Shown piece after piece: positions 31,805-42,768 of a stretch of 64,000 bases of DNA. The stretch's first letter is position 1; every line of letters begins with the position of its first letter. The notes beneath the pieces were generated by a model. The model saw only the letters and a program-made list of their open reading frames with translations. It was not told the origin of the DNA and ran no database searches. This DNA comes from Closterium sp. Naga37s-1 (lineage: Eukaryota; Streptophyta; Zygnematophyceae; Desmidiales; Closteriaceae): NCBI GenBank assembly GCA_947471745.1, contig CANJKZ010000768.1, positions 635,501-699,500 of the forward strand, given 5' to 3'. Position numbers and translations under genes: made by a program.

Positions 31805-33659
31805 TCACATTTGATACTTATTAAGGAGATAGGTACTGTCCAGGTGGAATGCCTTCACCACATGGACGTGGCGGAGAAGCGCTTCAATCGGAATCACGGA
31901 GTACGCGTACATTCCTGTCGTCCACTTGAGGCGAAGGCATCCTGTTGCTGTATCCTCTCCGCTTGCATTCCAATATCTAACGTAAGCCAGCTCCTCCCTC
32001 TCTCCACGTATTTTTGTATGGAACAACAGAAGCAACCTTGCATACCACTCCTCTCTCCGACCATACCTTACACCCTCCACTGCAACATCCGAGTACCATG
32101 GCCTCTCAAAATAGTCAGGGGTCGCTCGAACGAAGTGAGAAACTCTTGAGAAGCTGGCGTCGTCTGCTGCAGGGATTGCCAGCGATGCATGGGCCTGCAT
32201 AACAGTTGATGTTAGTCATGTATGATACGAGCCAGCCAAATCATGGTTGATTGCACAAACTTGCAACTACTTACTCGAATCTTGGTGACGCATCCTGCAT
32301 AACGCATAAGCGCATCCTTGAGGGCAGCTTGGGCACGAGGGTGTTGCTTGGCCCACTTCCTTGCAAACCAGTTGGTGGAGGTGGGTTCTTGTGGTAACTC
32401 CACAGGGAGGAAGTATGACTCCTTGATGAGCGTCCGTGTGTCGGTCTCAATCGCCTGCCAACATATGCTATTGATAGTATTACATTCTGCATTCATATCC
32501 ATGCAATTCAAGCACTAAACAAATTTACCTGCCGCATGGCGGTGTCCCGGCCAGCAGGATCATCCACCGGCACCACATCCGGAATGCGCCTAGCATGGAA
32601 CTTCATGATCTGCCCATATACATTGCGCTTGTTGGACCGACGGTGGATCCTCTTTACCAACGGTCCGTGCAAGTGCTCGAACATGTTGGTGCTGAATTCA
32701 GTCACATGACCCGCGCGACGTATGGAGTCGACGTAGTGCGACATGAGATGCGTTTTCACAAGGCACCAAGAGGATGGCTGCTTTGGAAACGCAGCCTGCA
32801 ACTGCTCAACGAGCCTGATGGGAGTGGGAGATGACAACACATGCAATCACAGAGTCTACTTATTCATATGGTTTCCTATTCCTGATCCTTTCCTATCAAA
32901 GTTTAGCACAAAACTTCCTCACAAGATTGCCTACTACAAGAGCACATTTACAGTAGCCAAGCATTCATCCCATGCACGGGGGTTTACATGCGTGGTATTA
33001 TTACCGAGAGTTCATCTTCTTCAGCTCCCGGAGGGACCGCTCAGTGTGCCCCTGAGGCTGGGAGCACAGGATGTACCAGCCAAGATAGGCACGAACGGCA
33101 TCCATCTGGGGCTGGCGAAGCAGGCCTGCAAAAACAAACACCATGACCTGCAAAGAATGTGGATAGCAGCAAAGGGGAGGGTGAGCACAGATGGTGTGAG
33201 GAGTTGGGACAAACAATGGCAGCATGAGCAGACTGCTTGAGGGTTTAGGCCAGGACAAGCAACAGGGAATGGAGGGTTCATACCTGCATGACGGCCCTGT
33301 GCTCATAGGTCGCCACACATGCTCCGGTCTCGAAGTAGGCGCTCTCCGGCAGGCGCATGCGATTCAGGCGCGTGCGGTCGCGAATGAGAGACAGGCGCCT
33401 GCCCATACACATCAGTTCAGCGGTTGCAAAAGGGCAGAAACATGTCAGTAATAGGACAGAACTTATGGTTTGAGTAAATGTGACGAAGAGCAACGAATCC
33501 AATCCCCAACACACTGACCTGTCCATCTGCTTCACACGCCGCTTCTTCATCTTGCGCACGACAGCCACAATGTGGCTCATGATGCCCAGGTCCGCCTGCT
33601 GCATGATGTCAGGCATCACCACGAGGTAGGGATTGCCCCACGCGGTCCCTGGGACATCC
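31805..33659 (-). pseudogene. Plavaka/Tnp2-like transposase, C-terminal half, six exons, truncated by a copia LTR
   Basis: Six minus-strand exons join in frame: 33659-33519 (open at its 5' end), 33398-33284, 33147-33005, 32814-32529, 32454-32275 and 32194-31805, all with GT-AG introns of about 75-190 bp. The first exon reads VMPDIMQQADLGIMSHIVAV. The fourth reads CLVKTHLMSHYVDSIRRAGH, EFSTNMFEHLHGPLVKR and SNKRNVYGQI. The last holds EEWYARLLLLFHTK and RLKWTTGMYAYSVIPIEALL. The H-x3-D-I, F-S/N-T-x-x-x-E-x-x-H-G-P pattern and the C-terminal RLLLLF / VIP block resemble Plavaka/Tnp2 transposases of the CACTA clan, which cut and paste DNA. No stop occurs in these exons, but the N-terminal half is cut off at 33660 by a family B LTR. 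The family call is from memory of motifs, not a search. Confidence 0.6.
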
Positions 33660-34478
33660 TGTTATAGTCACAATAGGCTTGAATGTGCCTAAAACGAAAG
33701 ATAGAGAGCACAGACGGATTTCTGCACAGCGGCTTCAAACGTTGATAGCGTTCTGCTCACAGCTGCAAATGACTTGATTCAAATTGGATCTGGAGCGTCT
33801 TCACGTCGTCTACAATTAGCAATTTAGATTGCACGATTTGATAAAGAATTGACGACACAGCGTCGGTTTGAACGAACGGTACTATGGCAGCCACTATAGT
33901 CTTAGAACACAAGATAGGAAGAGTTACGAGTTGGGAATGACTCCCAGCTCCTACAAACCCCAAGAGCCGAGGTACAGTGATGTGGAACAGTGCCACACTG
34001 TCCCCAACCACGAAGGGTCTCGAAACTACCCTTCACTAGGGCCTACACCAAGTGAAATGTTACACTACACAAAGTAATGTAACTATCTTCAATATCTTGA
34101 GGTGTACCCTTTTGGCAAGCTTCGAAATCACTTGAGGCTTGACACCAAGGCTCGGGCTCTTCATCACAAACTCATCCTTGAGTTCTTGATGGGTCTGCTG
34201 CACACACCTGCGACACGCCGAACGTTCGACACAGGACAAAATAGAAACCGCGCACGACAAAATAGAAACCGCGCGCGAGACACAAACGACCGCGTAACAC
34301 GCGTCTAGCGATAACTCGCTATTGACTCGACACACACACTCGACATCATGACTCAACATTCACACACAATTATAAGCATGAAATATATATTATCCCATGC
34401 CCTCATACCATTCCATACACACACACATTCACGCACACGGACAACAAGCCGAGTGCAAACCGTAGGGTTGCACCAACA
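33660..34478 (-). repeat. 3' LTR of B2
   Basis: The 819-bp LTR starts on the minus strand with TGTTGGTGCAACCC, preceded by the polypurine tract CCGAGGGGGAGTT, and ends CTATAACA. It is nearly identical to the B1 3' LTR. Confidence 0.9.
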
Positions 34479-34519
34479 AACTCCCCCTCGGATTGTTGGC
34501 CTTAGGATATGTTGCTCTC

Positions 34520-36625
34520 TCAGTTCAGAGCCATCCCAGCCAGCTTGCAACACTTCCAATGCTGCTGCTCCACCAGCCTCTTGGTCATCATGTCAGCCGG
34601 CTGCCCCGTGGTCTTCACGTAGCGCAACTCAACTTCACCCGCGGTTACCATGCTCCTCGTCCAATGCCACTTCACCCTCATGTGCTTCGTGAGTCCATGC
34701 AACACAGGGTTCTTAGCAAGAGCAATGGCACCCTGGCTGTCACAGTACAGTGGGGTAGGTCCTTGCTGCTCCTCCCCCAATTCAGCCAACAAACGCCGCT
34801 GCCACACAATCTCCCGTACGGCACGGAAGAGTGCCATGTACTCGGACTCCACCGAGCTCAAAGCTTGGTCAACCTGCTTCTTGCTCTCCCAAGCAGTTGG
34901 GCCTCCACCAACACAGCATATGAAGCCTCCCACACTTGTCATGTCCTCTGGTTCTGATGCATATGAAGCATCCGAGTAGGCAGTGAGGAACAAACGCCCG
35001 GGTTCAACACCATCCGCGCCCTTTTGGCGCCTTTGTGCCGCCGCCGAGTATTGCAGCCCAACGGTCGGTGTTTGGCCAAGATACTTGGCCACCCTCATTC
35101 CAGCTGCTACCTGCTCCTCATTAGGGCATTGCACAACCCTAGCCAGCTGCCCGGTAGCAAACGCGACGTCCGGCCGGGTGTTTACCGCCGCATACATGAG
35201 GTTGCCCACCAACGAGTAAAATCGGCGCCTCTCCTCTTCACCAACGCTCTCCTCCTCTGGTCCCTTCACACACTTGAACCCAGAGGGAAAGGGTGTAGCC
35301 ACATGGCCTTCACTCTGCCCAAAGTTGGCAGCCAATGCCTCCAGGTACTTTCGTTGATGCACCCGCATGCACCGCTTCTCCACATCTCGTTCGATGTGGA
35401 GCCTAAGGTAGAAGCTCACGTCACCAAGGGCCTTGCACTTGAACTTGTCTTGAAGCTTCAGCATCACCTCCTTCACAAGGTCAGAAGAGGGTGAGAAAAT
35501 GAGGATGTCATCCACATAAACCACCATGAAACTCCTCTGCTCCCCCTCGCCAAGCATGAACAAGGAGTGATCGGCCGCTGAGGGAGTGAAGCCGATCCCC
35601 TCCAACACTTCGCGCAGCTTCATGTACCATTGCCTAGGGGCCTGCTTCAGCCTATAGAAGGCCTTCTTCAGCTTCCACACTCTGCCACTACCATCATCAA
35701 ACCCCTCTGGCTGCGCCATAAAAATCTCCTCCTCAAGGATGCCGTTAAGGAATGCCGTTACGATGTCCATTTGCTTTACTACCCATCCTTTGATGGCGGC
35801 TCCCGCGAATAGGGTTCGCAGCGTCGTCGGCTTCACCACAGGGGCAAACAGCTCCTTGAAGTCCACCTTCTCCTTCTGCTGGTACCCCTTGGCTACAAGC
35901 CTAGACTTGTAGCGCTCGATCTTGCCGTCGGCATCCGACTTGATTTTGAAGAGCCACTTGGACGTTATCGCCGTACGCCCCTCCGGTAGCTCCACCAATT
36001 CAAACGTGTCATTCTCCTCGATGCTCTTCAGCTCACTCTCCATGGCCTTCTTCCACTCCTCAGCATCACTACTCTCCAAAGCCTCCTTGAGAGTTGCTGG
36101 TTCTCCCGGCATCTCCACCGGAGAGAAGAACGCGAAGGCACACTCCTCGTAGTCACTCTCCTCGTCGTCTCCGACCATCATTGCCGCTCCGGCCAGGGCT
36201 GTCTTGCCCTGCTTTTCCGGCGCATCATAGGTCAGCCTATTAGGGGGTTGAACTCTCCTCTTCCCCCTTCCTTCCTCCTCAGGTGCAGGGACTTGAAGGC
36301 CTTGGCGTTGCTGCGGTGTGGCTCGAATCCGTGGAGCACTCGTAGTACGGGAAGGGAGTGACGGTGCACGCTCGCTCACTTGCTGCACCTCCTCCTCTTC
36401 TTCCTCTGCATCATTGTCCTCCTCTCCCCCATTCACAAGGGAGGATTGCCTTGTGGTTGTGCTGCCGCTGCTCAGCTCCAAAGGCAGCTCCACATGCTCC
36501 AAACCGGAACTCTTCACCTCTCCAAACCGCACGCCTATCTTCGCCTCATTCTCCGCCTTCCAATCCTTGTACATAAAGTTCTCCATGAACTTGCAGTCCC
36601 TGCTCACCAAGAACTTCTTGGTGAA
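34520..36625 (-). pseudogene. Pol C-terminal part (RT, RNase H) of B2
   Basis: The open frame carries the integrase C-terminal tail (VSRDCKFMENFMYKDWK), an acidic/Ser-rich linker, RT and RNase H. RT includes KQMDIVTAFLNGILEEEIF and YVDDILIF; RNase H includes YSDASYASEPEDMTS and LYCDSQGAIALAKN. There are no stops, but it lacks Gag, protease and the integrase core. It differs from B1 at a few residues, for example AFYRLKQ for ALYGLKQ and YLRLH for YLGLH; these changes in conserved RT blocks suggest B2 is the decaying copy. Confidence 0.9.
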
Positions 36626-36798
36626 GCAATCTAAATTGCTAATTGTAGACGACGTGAAGACGCTCCAGATCCAATTTGAATCAAGTCATTTGCAGCTGTG
36701 AGCAGAACGCTATCAACGTTTGAAGCCGCTGTGCAGAAATCCGTCTGTGCTCTCTATCTTTCGTTTTAGGCACATTCAAGCCTATTATGACTATAGCA
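36626..36798 (+). repeat. Truncated 5' LTR of B1
   Basis: This is the 3'-terminal 173 bp of the family B LTR, matching 42289-42461 and ending CTATAGCA, followed by AG and the primer site. Confidence 0.9.
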
Positions 36799-36831
36799 AG
36801 TGGTATCAGAGCCCTTGGAGCAGTTTCGACA

Positions 36832-39800
36832 ATGTCTGGACCTGAGGAAAGGGGTGGCAGAGGTGCTGGTGGCAGTGGAGAATCTCAAGCTCAAGGCCAA
36901 CCCCGTGATTCAGCCATGGCGCCCATGCAACCAAGTCTTGGCCCACCTAGGGATGAGCCTAGGGTGTTTGGGCTTGACAAGTTCAACGGTGACAACTTTG
37001 CTGAATGGTCCTTCAAGATGGAGAACATCTTTGACCACTATGACCTGCTGGAGGTGATGGAAGGAACGGAGAAGCGCCCCGAGAACGACCCGGAGAAGAG
37101 CCCGTGGGTGCGGAAGAGCGCACAAGGCTATCTCTTACTTGGGCAAGCGTTGGGGAGCAGTCAGATCCGTCACATCAAGCCATTCCAGCGTGAACCAGAG
37201 AAAGGACCAAAGGCATGGGCTGCTCTCAAGGGTGTACATGCTCCTGCAACAGCGGCGGTAGCGGTGGTGTTGGAACGGCAAATGGCGGCACTTCGAATTG
37301 AAGAAGACGAAGCGGTTGAAGAAGGGGTGCAGAAATTCTTCGACTTGTTGACGCGGCTTGAGGGAGCTGATTTGAACTACAGTGAGCTCCAAAAGAAGAC
37401 CAAGTTGCTGGCCTTACTCCCAGAGTCATGGTCCTCGCTCATCATCAACCTTAATCGCGACTTGCCCCGCCTCTCGCTTGAAGACGTGAAGCGAGCTATC
37501 CTTCAAGAGGATTTCCGCCGCCGTGAGTTGGCGAGTGCGGATGGCGCTGGGGCAGCGAGCATCGGCCGTGGATATGGTCGAGGAAGAGGCAGAAGACGAG
37601 AGGGAGGAAGGTTTGGTGGCAGCAACTTTGGCGGAGGCCGCAGGAGTGGCGGTTACGGCAGCGACGACAAGAGCTACGGACGCGGTCGCGGCCGATTCGA
37701 CGGCGAGTGTCACTATTGCCACAAGAGCGGACACATGTGGCGCGACTGCTACAAACTCCCTGATGGTTGGACCCCTGCTCAAGGCCAAGAGGGTAGAGGA
37801 GCAGGAGGAGGGAGAGGACGAGGCCATGGAGGCCGTGGCGGTCGCGGTGGCGGAGCTGCAAACATGAAGAGCGGAGACAACGACAAGGACCCGAGCGACG
37901 ATCGATACCCGGGTCTATTCTACTTCGTGTCGACGCAAGTACCGGCTGGTCCAGAGAAGGATGAAGGCTTTGAGGAGCCAGCAGCTGTGGGGAAGGTGAC
38001 CCTACACCCCCTGGACTATTGGGTGATTGATAGTGGCGCTACCTATAGCATGACACCTCGCCCGGACTTGCTCACCGAACTCGAGCCGTCACCGGTGAAG
38101 CATGTCACATCGGCTTTGGGGCAGCGAGCAGAGGTGAAAGGCATGGGCAAGGCCATGTTCAAGGGTGCTGATGGGAAGATGGTGGGCCTCAAGAACGTGC
38201 TTTGGGTGCCCAGCCTTGCTGCAAACCTGATTTCCATGCGGCGGTTGGCAAAGGCCGGCATGGACACGAACTCGAAGGGAGCCAAGACCTACACCGCAAG
38301 GCTTGGCGATCGAATTCTTTGGGACCTTCATGAGGACAGGGATGTCTACAACGAGATGTGGCAGATCCCAGTGGTCCCTATGCCTAAGGAGAGGCAAGTG
38401 GCAGCAAGCATCAGCACCAAGGATGGAGCGGTCGGTAGCGACGATGGCGCAAACGGTCGCGCTAAGGAGAATGAGCTCAAGAAGAGCAAACCTGGAGGGA
38501 CCAGCAAGTTCAGTGAACCTAAGGAGAGTGGTGCAGCAACCAAGGAGCAGCAAAAGGGTGAAGAGAACCCAGAGGCAGCAGCGGAGGAGGACTACGGAGA
38601 GAGTATGTGGGGCGCTATTGCGAGCGCGGCATTCTCCAATCCAACTTCGGCTACGGGGGAGTGTGATTGGCTCACCTTGCATCGGCGCATGGGGCATGTG
38701 GCCCTGCCCATCTTGCAGCAGCTAGTGAAGAATGAGATTGTTGCTGGCATACGTGTGAAGGGGGAGCCCGATGAGGTGCTTGGCTGCCCGACGTGCATTC
38801 AAGCCAAGTTCACCCGGTTTCCGTTCCCTAGTTCGGAGGCAACGGCAAAGGCACCGCTTGATGAGGTGGTGATGGACGTGGTGGCCCCCCTGAAGCTTGG
38901 AGCTGCTGGAGCTGAGTATTTTCTGACCATTGTCGACGTCTACACCCGCATGACTTGGGTGTACGTGCTGGCCAAGAAGAGCGACGTGGCTGAAACGTTG
39001 AAGACGGATTGGTTCCCGATGGTGGAGCGGCAACAAGACCGTCTAGTCAAGTCAATCCGCACCGATCGAGGGGGAGAGTTCCTGAGCAAGGAGTTTGGGT
39101 TGTGGCTGAAGAAGAATGGTATTCGGCACTCCCTCACCATGCCATACTCCCCTGCAATGAACGGCATCGCCGAGCGAGCGAACCGCACAATCACGGAGGC
39201 GGCACGCGGGTTGCTCATTGAAGCCGGGCTACCCGACTATTTCTGGCCTGATGCGGTGCGGAGCGCGTGTGTGGCCAAGAACAGAGCCTTGACTCATGTG
39301 GGAGCAGACAAATGGGTGCCCTATGTGGAGTGGCTAGGAAGGAAGCCAAAGGTGGATATGCTTCGGGTGTTCGGGTGCATGTGCATGGCGCTCGTGCCTA
39401 AGCATCTTCGGCACAACAAGCTTGGTGCCAAGGCGGTGTGGGCCGTGCACTTGGGCATGGCTCAAAACAGCAAGGGATGGCTTCTTTGGGACCCATTCAC
39501 CAAGAAGTTCTTGGTGAGCAGGGACTGCAAGTTCATGGAGAACTTCATGTACAAGGATTGGAAGGCGGAGAATGAGGCGAAGATAGGCGTGCGGTTTGGG
39601 GAGGTGAAGAGTTCCGGTTTGGAGCATGTGGAGCTGCCTTTGGAGCTGAGCAGCGGCAGCACAACCACAAGGCAATCCTCCCTTGTGAATGGGGGAGAGG
39701 AGGCCAATGATGCAGAGGAAGAAGAGGAGGAGGTGCAGCAAGTGAGCGAGCGTGCACCGTCACTCCCTTCCCGTACTACGAGTGCTCCACGGATTCGAGC

Positions 39801-41601
39801 CACACCGCAGCAACGCCAAGGCCTTCAAGTCCCTGCAGCTGAGGAGGAAGGAAGGGGGAAGAGGAGAGTTCAACCCCCTAATAGGCTGACCTATGATGCG
39901 CCGGGAAAGCAGGGCAAGACAGCCCTGGCCGGAGCGGCAATGATGGTCGGAGACGACGAGGAGAGTGACTACGAGGAGTGTGCCTTCGCGTTCTTCTCTC
40001 CGGTGGAGATGCCGGGAGAACCAGCAACTCTCAAGGAGGCTTTGGAGAGTAGTGATGCTGAGGAGTGGAAGAAGGCCATGGAGAGTGAGCTGAAGAGCAT
40101 CGAGGAGAATGACACGTTTGAATTGGTGGAGCTACCGGAGGGGCGTACGGCGATAACGTCCAAGTGGCTCTTCAAAATCAAGTCGGATGCCGACGGCAAG
40201 ATCGAGCGCTACAAGTCTAGGCTTGTAGCCAAGGGGTACCAGCAGAAGGAGAAGGTGGACTTCAAGGAGCTGTTTGCCCCTGTGGTGAAGCCGACGACGC
40301 TGCGAACCCTATTCGCGGGAGCCGCCATCAAAGGATGGGTAGTAAAGCAAATGGACATCGTAACGGCATTCCTTAACGGCATCCTTGAGGAGGAGATTTT
40401 TATGGCGCAGCCAGAGGGGTTTGATGATGGTAGTGGCAGAGTGTGGAAGCTGAAGAAGGCCCTCTATGGGCTGAAGCAGGCCCCTAGGCAATGGTACATG
40501 AAGCTGCGCGAAGTGTTGGAGGGGATCGGCTTCACTCCCTCAACGGCCGATCACTCCTTGTTCATGCTTGGCGAGGGGGAGCAGAGGAGTTTCATGGTGG
40601 TTTATGTGGATGACATCCTCATTTTCTCACCCTCTTCTGACCTTGTGAAGGAGGTGATGCTGAAGCTTCAAGACAAGTTCAAGTGCAAGGCCCTTGGTGA
40701 CGTGAGCTTCTACCTTGGGCTCCACATCGAACGAGATGTGGAGAAGCGGTGCATGCGGGTGCATCAACGAAAGTACCTGGAGGCATTGGCTGCCAACTTT
40801 GGGCAGAGTGAAGGCCATGCGGCTACACCCTTTCCCTCTGGGTTCAAGTGTGTGAAGGGACCAGAGGAGGAGAGCGTTGGTGAAGAGGAGAGGCGCCGAT
40901 TTCACTCGTTGGTGGGCAGCCTCATGTATGCGGCGGTAAACACCCGGCCGGACGTCGCGTTTGCTACCGGGCAGCTGGCTAGGGTTGTGCAATGCCCTAA
41001 TGAGGAGCAGGTAGCAGCTGGAATGAGGGTGGCCAAGTATCTTGGCCAAACACCGACCGTTGGGCTGCAATACTCGGCGGCGGCACAAAGGCGCCAAAAG
41101 GGCGCGGATGGTGTTGAACCCGGGCGTTTGTTCCTCACTGCCTACTCGGATGCTTCATATGCATCAGAACCAGAGGACATGATAAGTGTGGGAGGCTTCA
41201 TATGCTGTGTTGGTGGAGGCCCAACTGCTTGGGAGAGCAAGAAGCAGGTTGACCAAGCTTTGAGCTCGGTGGAGTCCGAGTACATGGCACTCTTCCGTGC
41301 CGTACGGGAGATTGTGTGGCAGCGGCGTTTGTTGGCTGAATTGGGGGAGGAGCAGCAAGGACCTACCCCACTGTACTGTGACAGCCAGGGTGCCATTGCT
41401 CTTGCTAAGAACCCTGTGTTGCATGGACTCACGAATCACATGAGGGTGAAGTGGCATTGGACGAGGAGCATGGTAACCGCGGGTGAAGTTGAGTTGCGCT
41501 ACGTGAAGACCACGGGGCAGCCGGCTGACATGATGACCAAGAGGCTGGTGGAGCAGCAGCATTGGAAGTGTTGCAAGCTGGCTGGGATGGCTCTGAACTG
41601 A
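36832..41601 (+). CDS. Gag-Pol polyprotein of copia element B1 (intact)
   Basis: A single 1,589-residue frame starts at ATG 36832, 20 bp after the primer site. Gag has the copia/UBN2 style (FGLDKFNGDNFAEWSFKMEN), an Arg/Gly-rich stretch at about 245-350 and a CCHC zinc knuckle (CHYCHKSGHMWRDC) from C293. Next come protease DSGA at D400, the integrase zinc-binding H/C block (LHRRMGHVALPILQQL, CPTCIQAKF), and integrase D682, D745, E781 (DD35E). RT has YVDD at 1258-1261 and RNase H has YSDASYASEPED and LYCDSQGAIALAKN. All catalytic residues I can check are present and no stop interrupts it. It would supply particle protein, protease, integrase and reverse transcriptase. Confidence 0.95.
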   Translation: MSGPEERGGRGAGGSGESQAQGQPRDSAMAPMQPSLGPPRDEPRVFGLDKFNGDNFAEWSFKMENIFDHYDLLEVMEGTEKRPENDPEKSPWVRKSAQGYLLLGQALGSSQIRHIKPFQREPEKGPKAWAALKGVHAPATAAVAVVLERQMAALRIEEDEAVEEGVQKFFDLLTRLEGADLNYSELQKKTKLLALLPESWSSLIINLNRDLPRLSLEDVKRAILQEDFRRRELASADGAGAASIGRGYGRGRGRRREGGRFGGSNFGGGRRSGGYGSDDKSYGRGRGRFDGECHYCHKSGHMWRDCYKLPDGWTPAQGQEGRGAGGGRGRGHGGRGGRGGGAANMKSGDNDKDPSDDRYPGLFYFVSTQVPAGPEKDEGFEEPAAVGKVTLHPLDYWVIDSGATYSMTPRPDLLTELEPSPVKHVTSALGQRAEVKGMGKAMFKGADGKMVGLKNVLWVPSLAANLISMRRLAKAGMDTNSKGAKTYTARLGDRILWDLHEDRDVYNEMWQIPVVPMPKERQVAASISTKDGAVGSDDGANGRAKENELKKSKPGGTSKFSEPKESGAATKEQQKGEENPEAAAEEDYGESMWGAIASAAFSNPTSATGECDWLTLHRRMGHVALPILQQLVKNEIVAGIRVKGEPDEVLGCPTCIQAKFTRFPFPSSEATAKAPLDEVVMDVVAPLKLGAAGAEYFLTIVDVYTRMTWVYVLAKKSDVAETLKTDWFPMVERQQDRLVKSIRTDRGGEFLSKEFGLWLKKNGIRHSLTMPYSPAMNGIAERANRTITEAARGLLIEAGLPDYFWPDAVRSACVAKNRALTHVGADKWVPYVEWLGRKPKVDMLRVFGCMCMALVPKHLRHNKLGAKAVWAVHLGMAQNSKGWLLWDPFTKKFLVSRDCKFMENFMYKDWKAENEAKIGVRFGEVKSSGLEHVELPLELSSGSTTTRQSSLVNGGEEANDAEEEEEEVQQVSERAPSLPSRTTSAPRIRATPQQRQGLQVPAAEEEGRGKRRVQPPNRLTYDAPGKQGKTALAGAAMMVGDDEESDYEECAFAFFSPVEMPGEPATLKEALESSDAEEWKKAMESELKSIEENDTFELVELPEGRTAITSKWLFKIKSDADGKIERYKSRLVAKGYQQKEKVDFKELFAPVVKPTTLRTLFAGAAIKGWVVKQMDIVTAFLNGILEEEIFMAQPEGFDDGSGRVWKLKKALYGLKQAPRQWYMKLREVLEGIGFTPSTADHSLFMLGEGEQRSFMVVYVDDILIFSPSSDLVKEVMLKLQDKFKCKALGDVSFYLGLHIERDVEKRCMRVHQRKYLEALAANFGQSEGHAATPFPSGFKCVKGPEEESVGEEERRRFHSLVGSLMYAAVNTRPDVAFATGQLARVVQCPNEEQVAAGMRVAKYLGQTPTVGLQYSAAAQRRQKGADGVEPGRLFLTAYSDASYASEPEDMISVGGFICCVGGGPTAWESKKQVDQALSSVESEYMALFRAVREIVWQRRLLAELGEEQQGPTPLYCDSQGAIALAKNPVLHGLTNHMRVKWHWTRSMVTAGEVELRYVKTTGQPADMMTKRLVEQQHWKCCKLAGMALN

Positions 41602-41642
41602 GAGAGCAACATATCCTAAGGCCAACAATCCGAGGGGGAGTT

Positions 41643-42461
41643 TGTTGGTGCAACCCTACGGTTTGCACTCGGCTTGTTGTCCGTGTGCGTGAATGTGTGT
41701 GTGTATGGAATGGTATGAGGGCATGGGATAATATATATTTCATGCTTATAATTGTGTGTGAATGTTGAGTCATGATGTCGAGTGTGTGTGTCGAGTCAAT
41801 AGCGAGTTATCGCTAGACGCGTGTTACGCGGTCGTTTGTGTCTCGCGCGCGGTTTCTATTTTGTCGTGCGCGGTTTCTATTTTGTCCTGTGTCGAACGTT
41901 CGGCGTGTCGCAGGTGTGTGCAGCAGACCCATCAAGAACTCAAGGATGAGTTTGTGATGAAGAGCCCGAGCCTTGGTGTCAAGCCTCAAGTGATTTCGAA
42001 GCTTGCCAAAAGGGTACACCTCAAGATATTGAAGATAGTTACATTACTTTGTGTAGTGTAACATTTCACTTGGTGTAGGCCCTAGTGAAGGGTAGTTTCG
42101 AGACCCTTCGTGGTTGGGGACAGTGTGGCACTGTTCCACATCACTGTACCTCGGCTCTTGGGGTTTGTAGGAGCTGGGAGTCATTCCCAACTCGTAACTC
42201 TTCCTATCTTGTGTTCTAAGACTATAGTGGCTGCCATAGTACCGTTCGTTCAAACCGACGCTGTGTCGTCAATTCTTTATCAAATCGTGCAATCTAAATT
42301 GCTAATTGTAGACGACGTGAAGACGCTCCAGATCCAATTTGAATCAAGCCATTTGCAGCTGTGAGCAGAACGCTATCAACGTTTGAAGCCGCTGTGCAGA
42401 AATCCGTCTGTGCTCTCTATCTTTCGTTTTAGGCACATTCAAGCCTATTGTGACTATAGCA
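41643..42461 (+). repeat. 3' LTR of B1
   Basis: The 819-bp LTR starts TGTTGGTGCAACCC and ends GACTATAGCA. Two short identical words (GGTTTCTATTTTGTC) repeat near 41859-41887. The right edge abuts the segmental duplication at 42462. Confidence 0.95.
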
Positions 42462-42768
42462 CCTGGTCCACTCCCAAGACCCACCTTAGCCTGCTCCCGT
42501 GACTTGTGAGCTGCTGCGCAGTCAGCAACACTTCCTCAGTATGTCTCTGCCTTTTTGCCTAAGCCCCTTCTCTCCCCATTCATACTACCTCTCTCTCCTC
42601 CCTTTGCAGGCGCCCCTGGTCCACCCATTCCCCCCAAGACCCGCCTTACCTTGCTCCTGGCTGTGAGATGAGGAACATTTAGCCCCTTCTGCTAAATTCG
42701 GTCTTTTCCCTTTGTGCCTCAGCCCTTAAACCCATCTGAACTTTCTCTTGCCCTGAACAACTGTGAGC

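Larger units (their letters stand above)
33660..36625 (-). mobile_element. Family B copia B2, minus-strand 3' half
   Basis: This is a partial copy containing, in its own direction, the Pol C-terminal two fifths and a complete 819-bp 3' LTR. It ends abruptly at 36625, where it is joined head to head to the truncated 5' LTR of B1. It is almost identical to 39495-42461 in reverse orientation. The left flank CATCC does not match the right flank of B1 (CCTGG), so this pair did not arise by one simple insertion. Confidence 0.9.
36626..42461 (+). mobile_element. Family B copia B1, 5' LTR truncated, coding region intact
   Basis: B1 has only the last 173 bp of its 5' LTR (36626-36798), then AG, a perfect primer site TGGTATCAGAGC (36801-36812), an open Gag-Pol, the polypurine tract CCGAGGGGGAGTT and a complete 819-bp 3' LTR (41643-42461). 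The lost 5' LTR part is replaced by the inverted B2 copy. Loss of the 5' LTR promoter should stop normal transcription, even though the proteins look complete. Confidence 0.95.

Noticed and set aside
33655..42466. Single insertion of a two-ended family B element
   Set aside because: Outer flanks CATCC and CCTGG differ and both outer ends are 3' LTRs, so a single integration cannot explain it.
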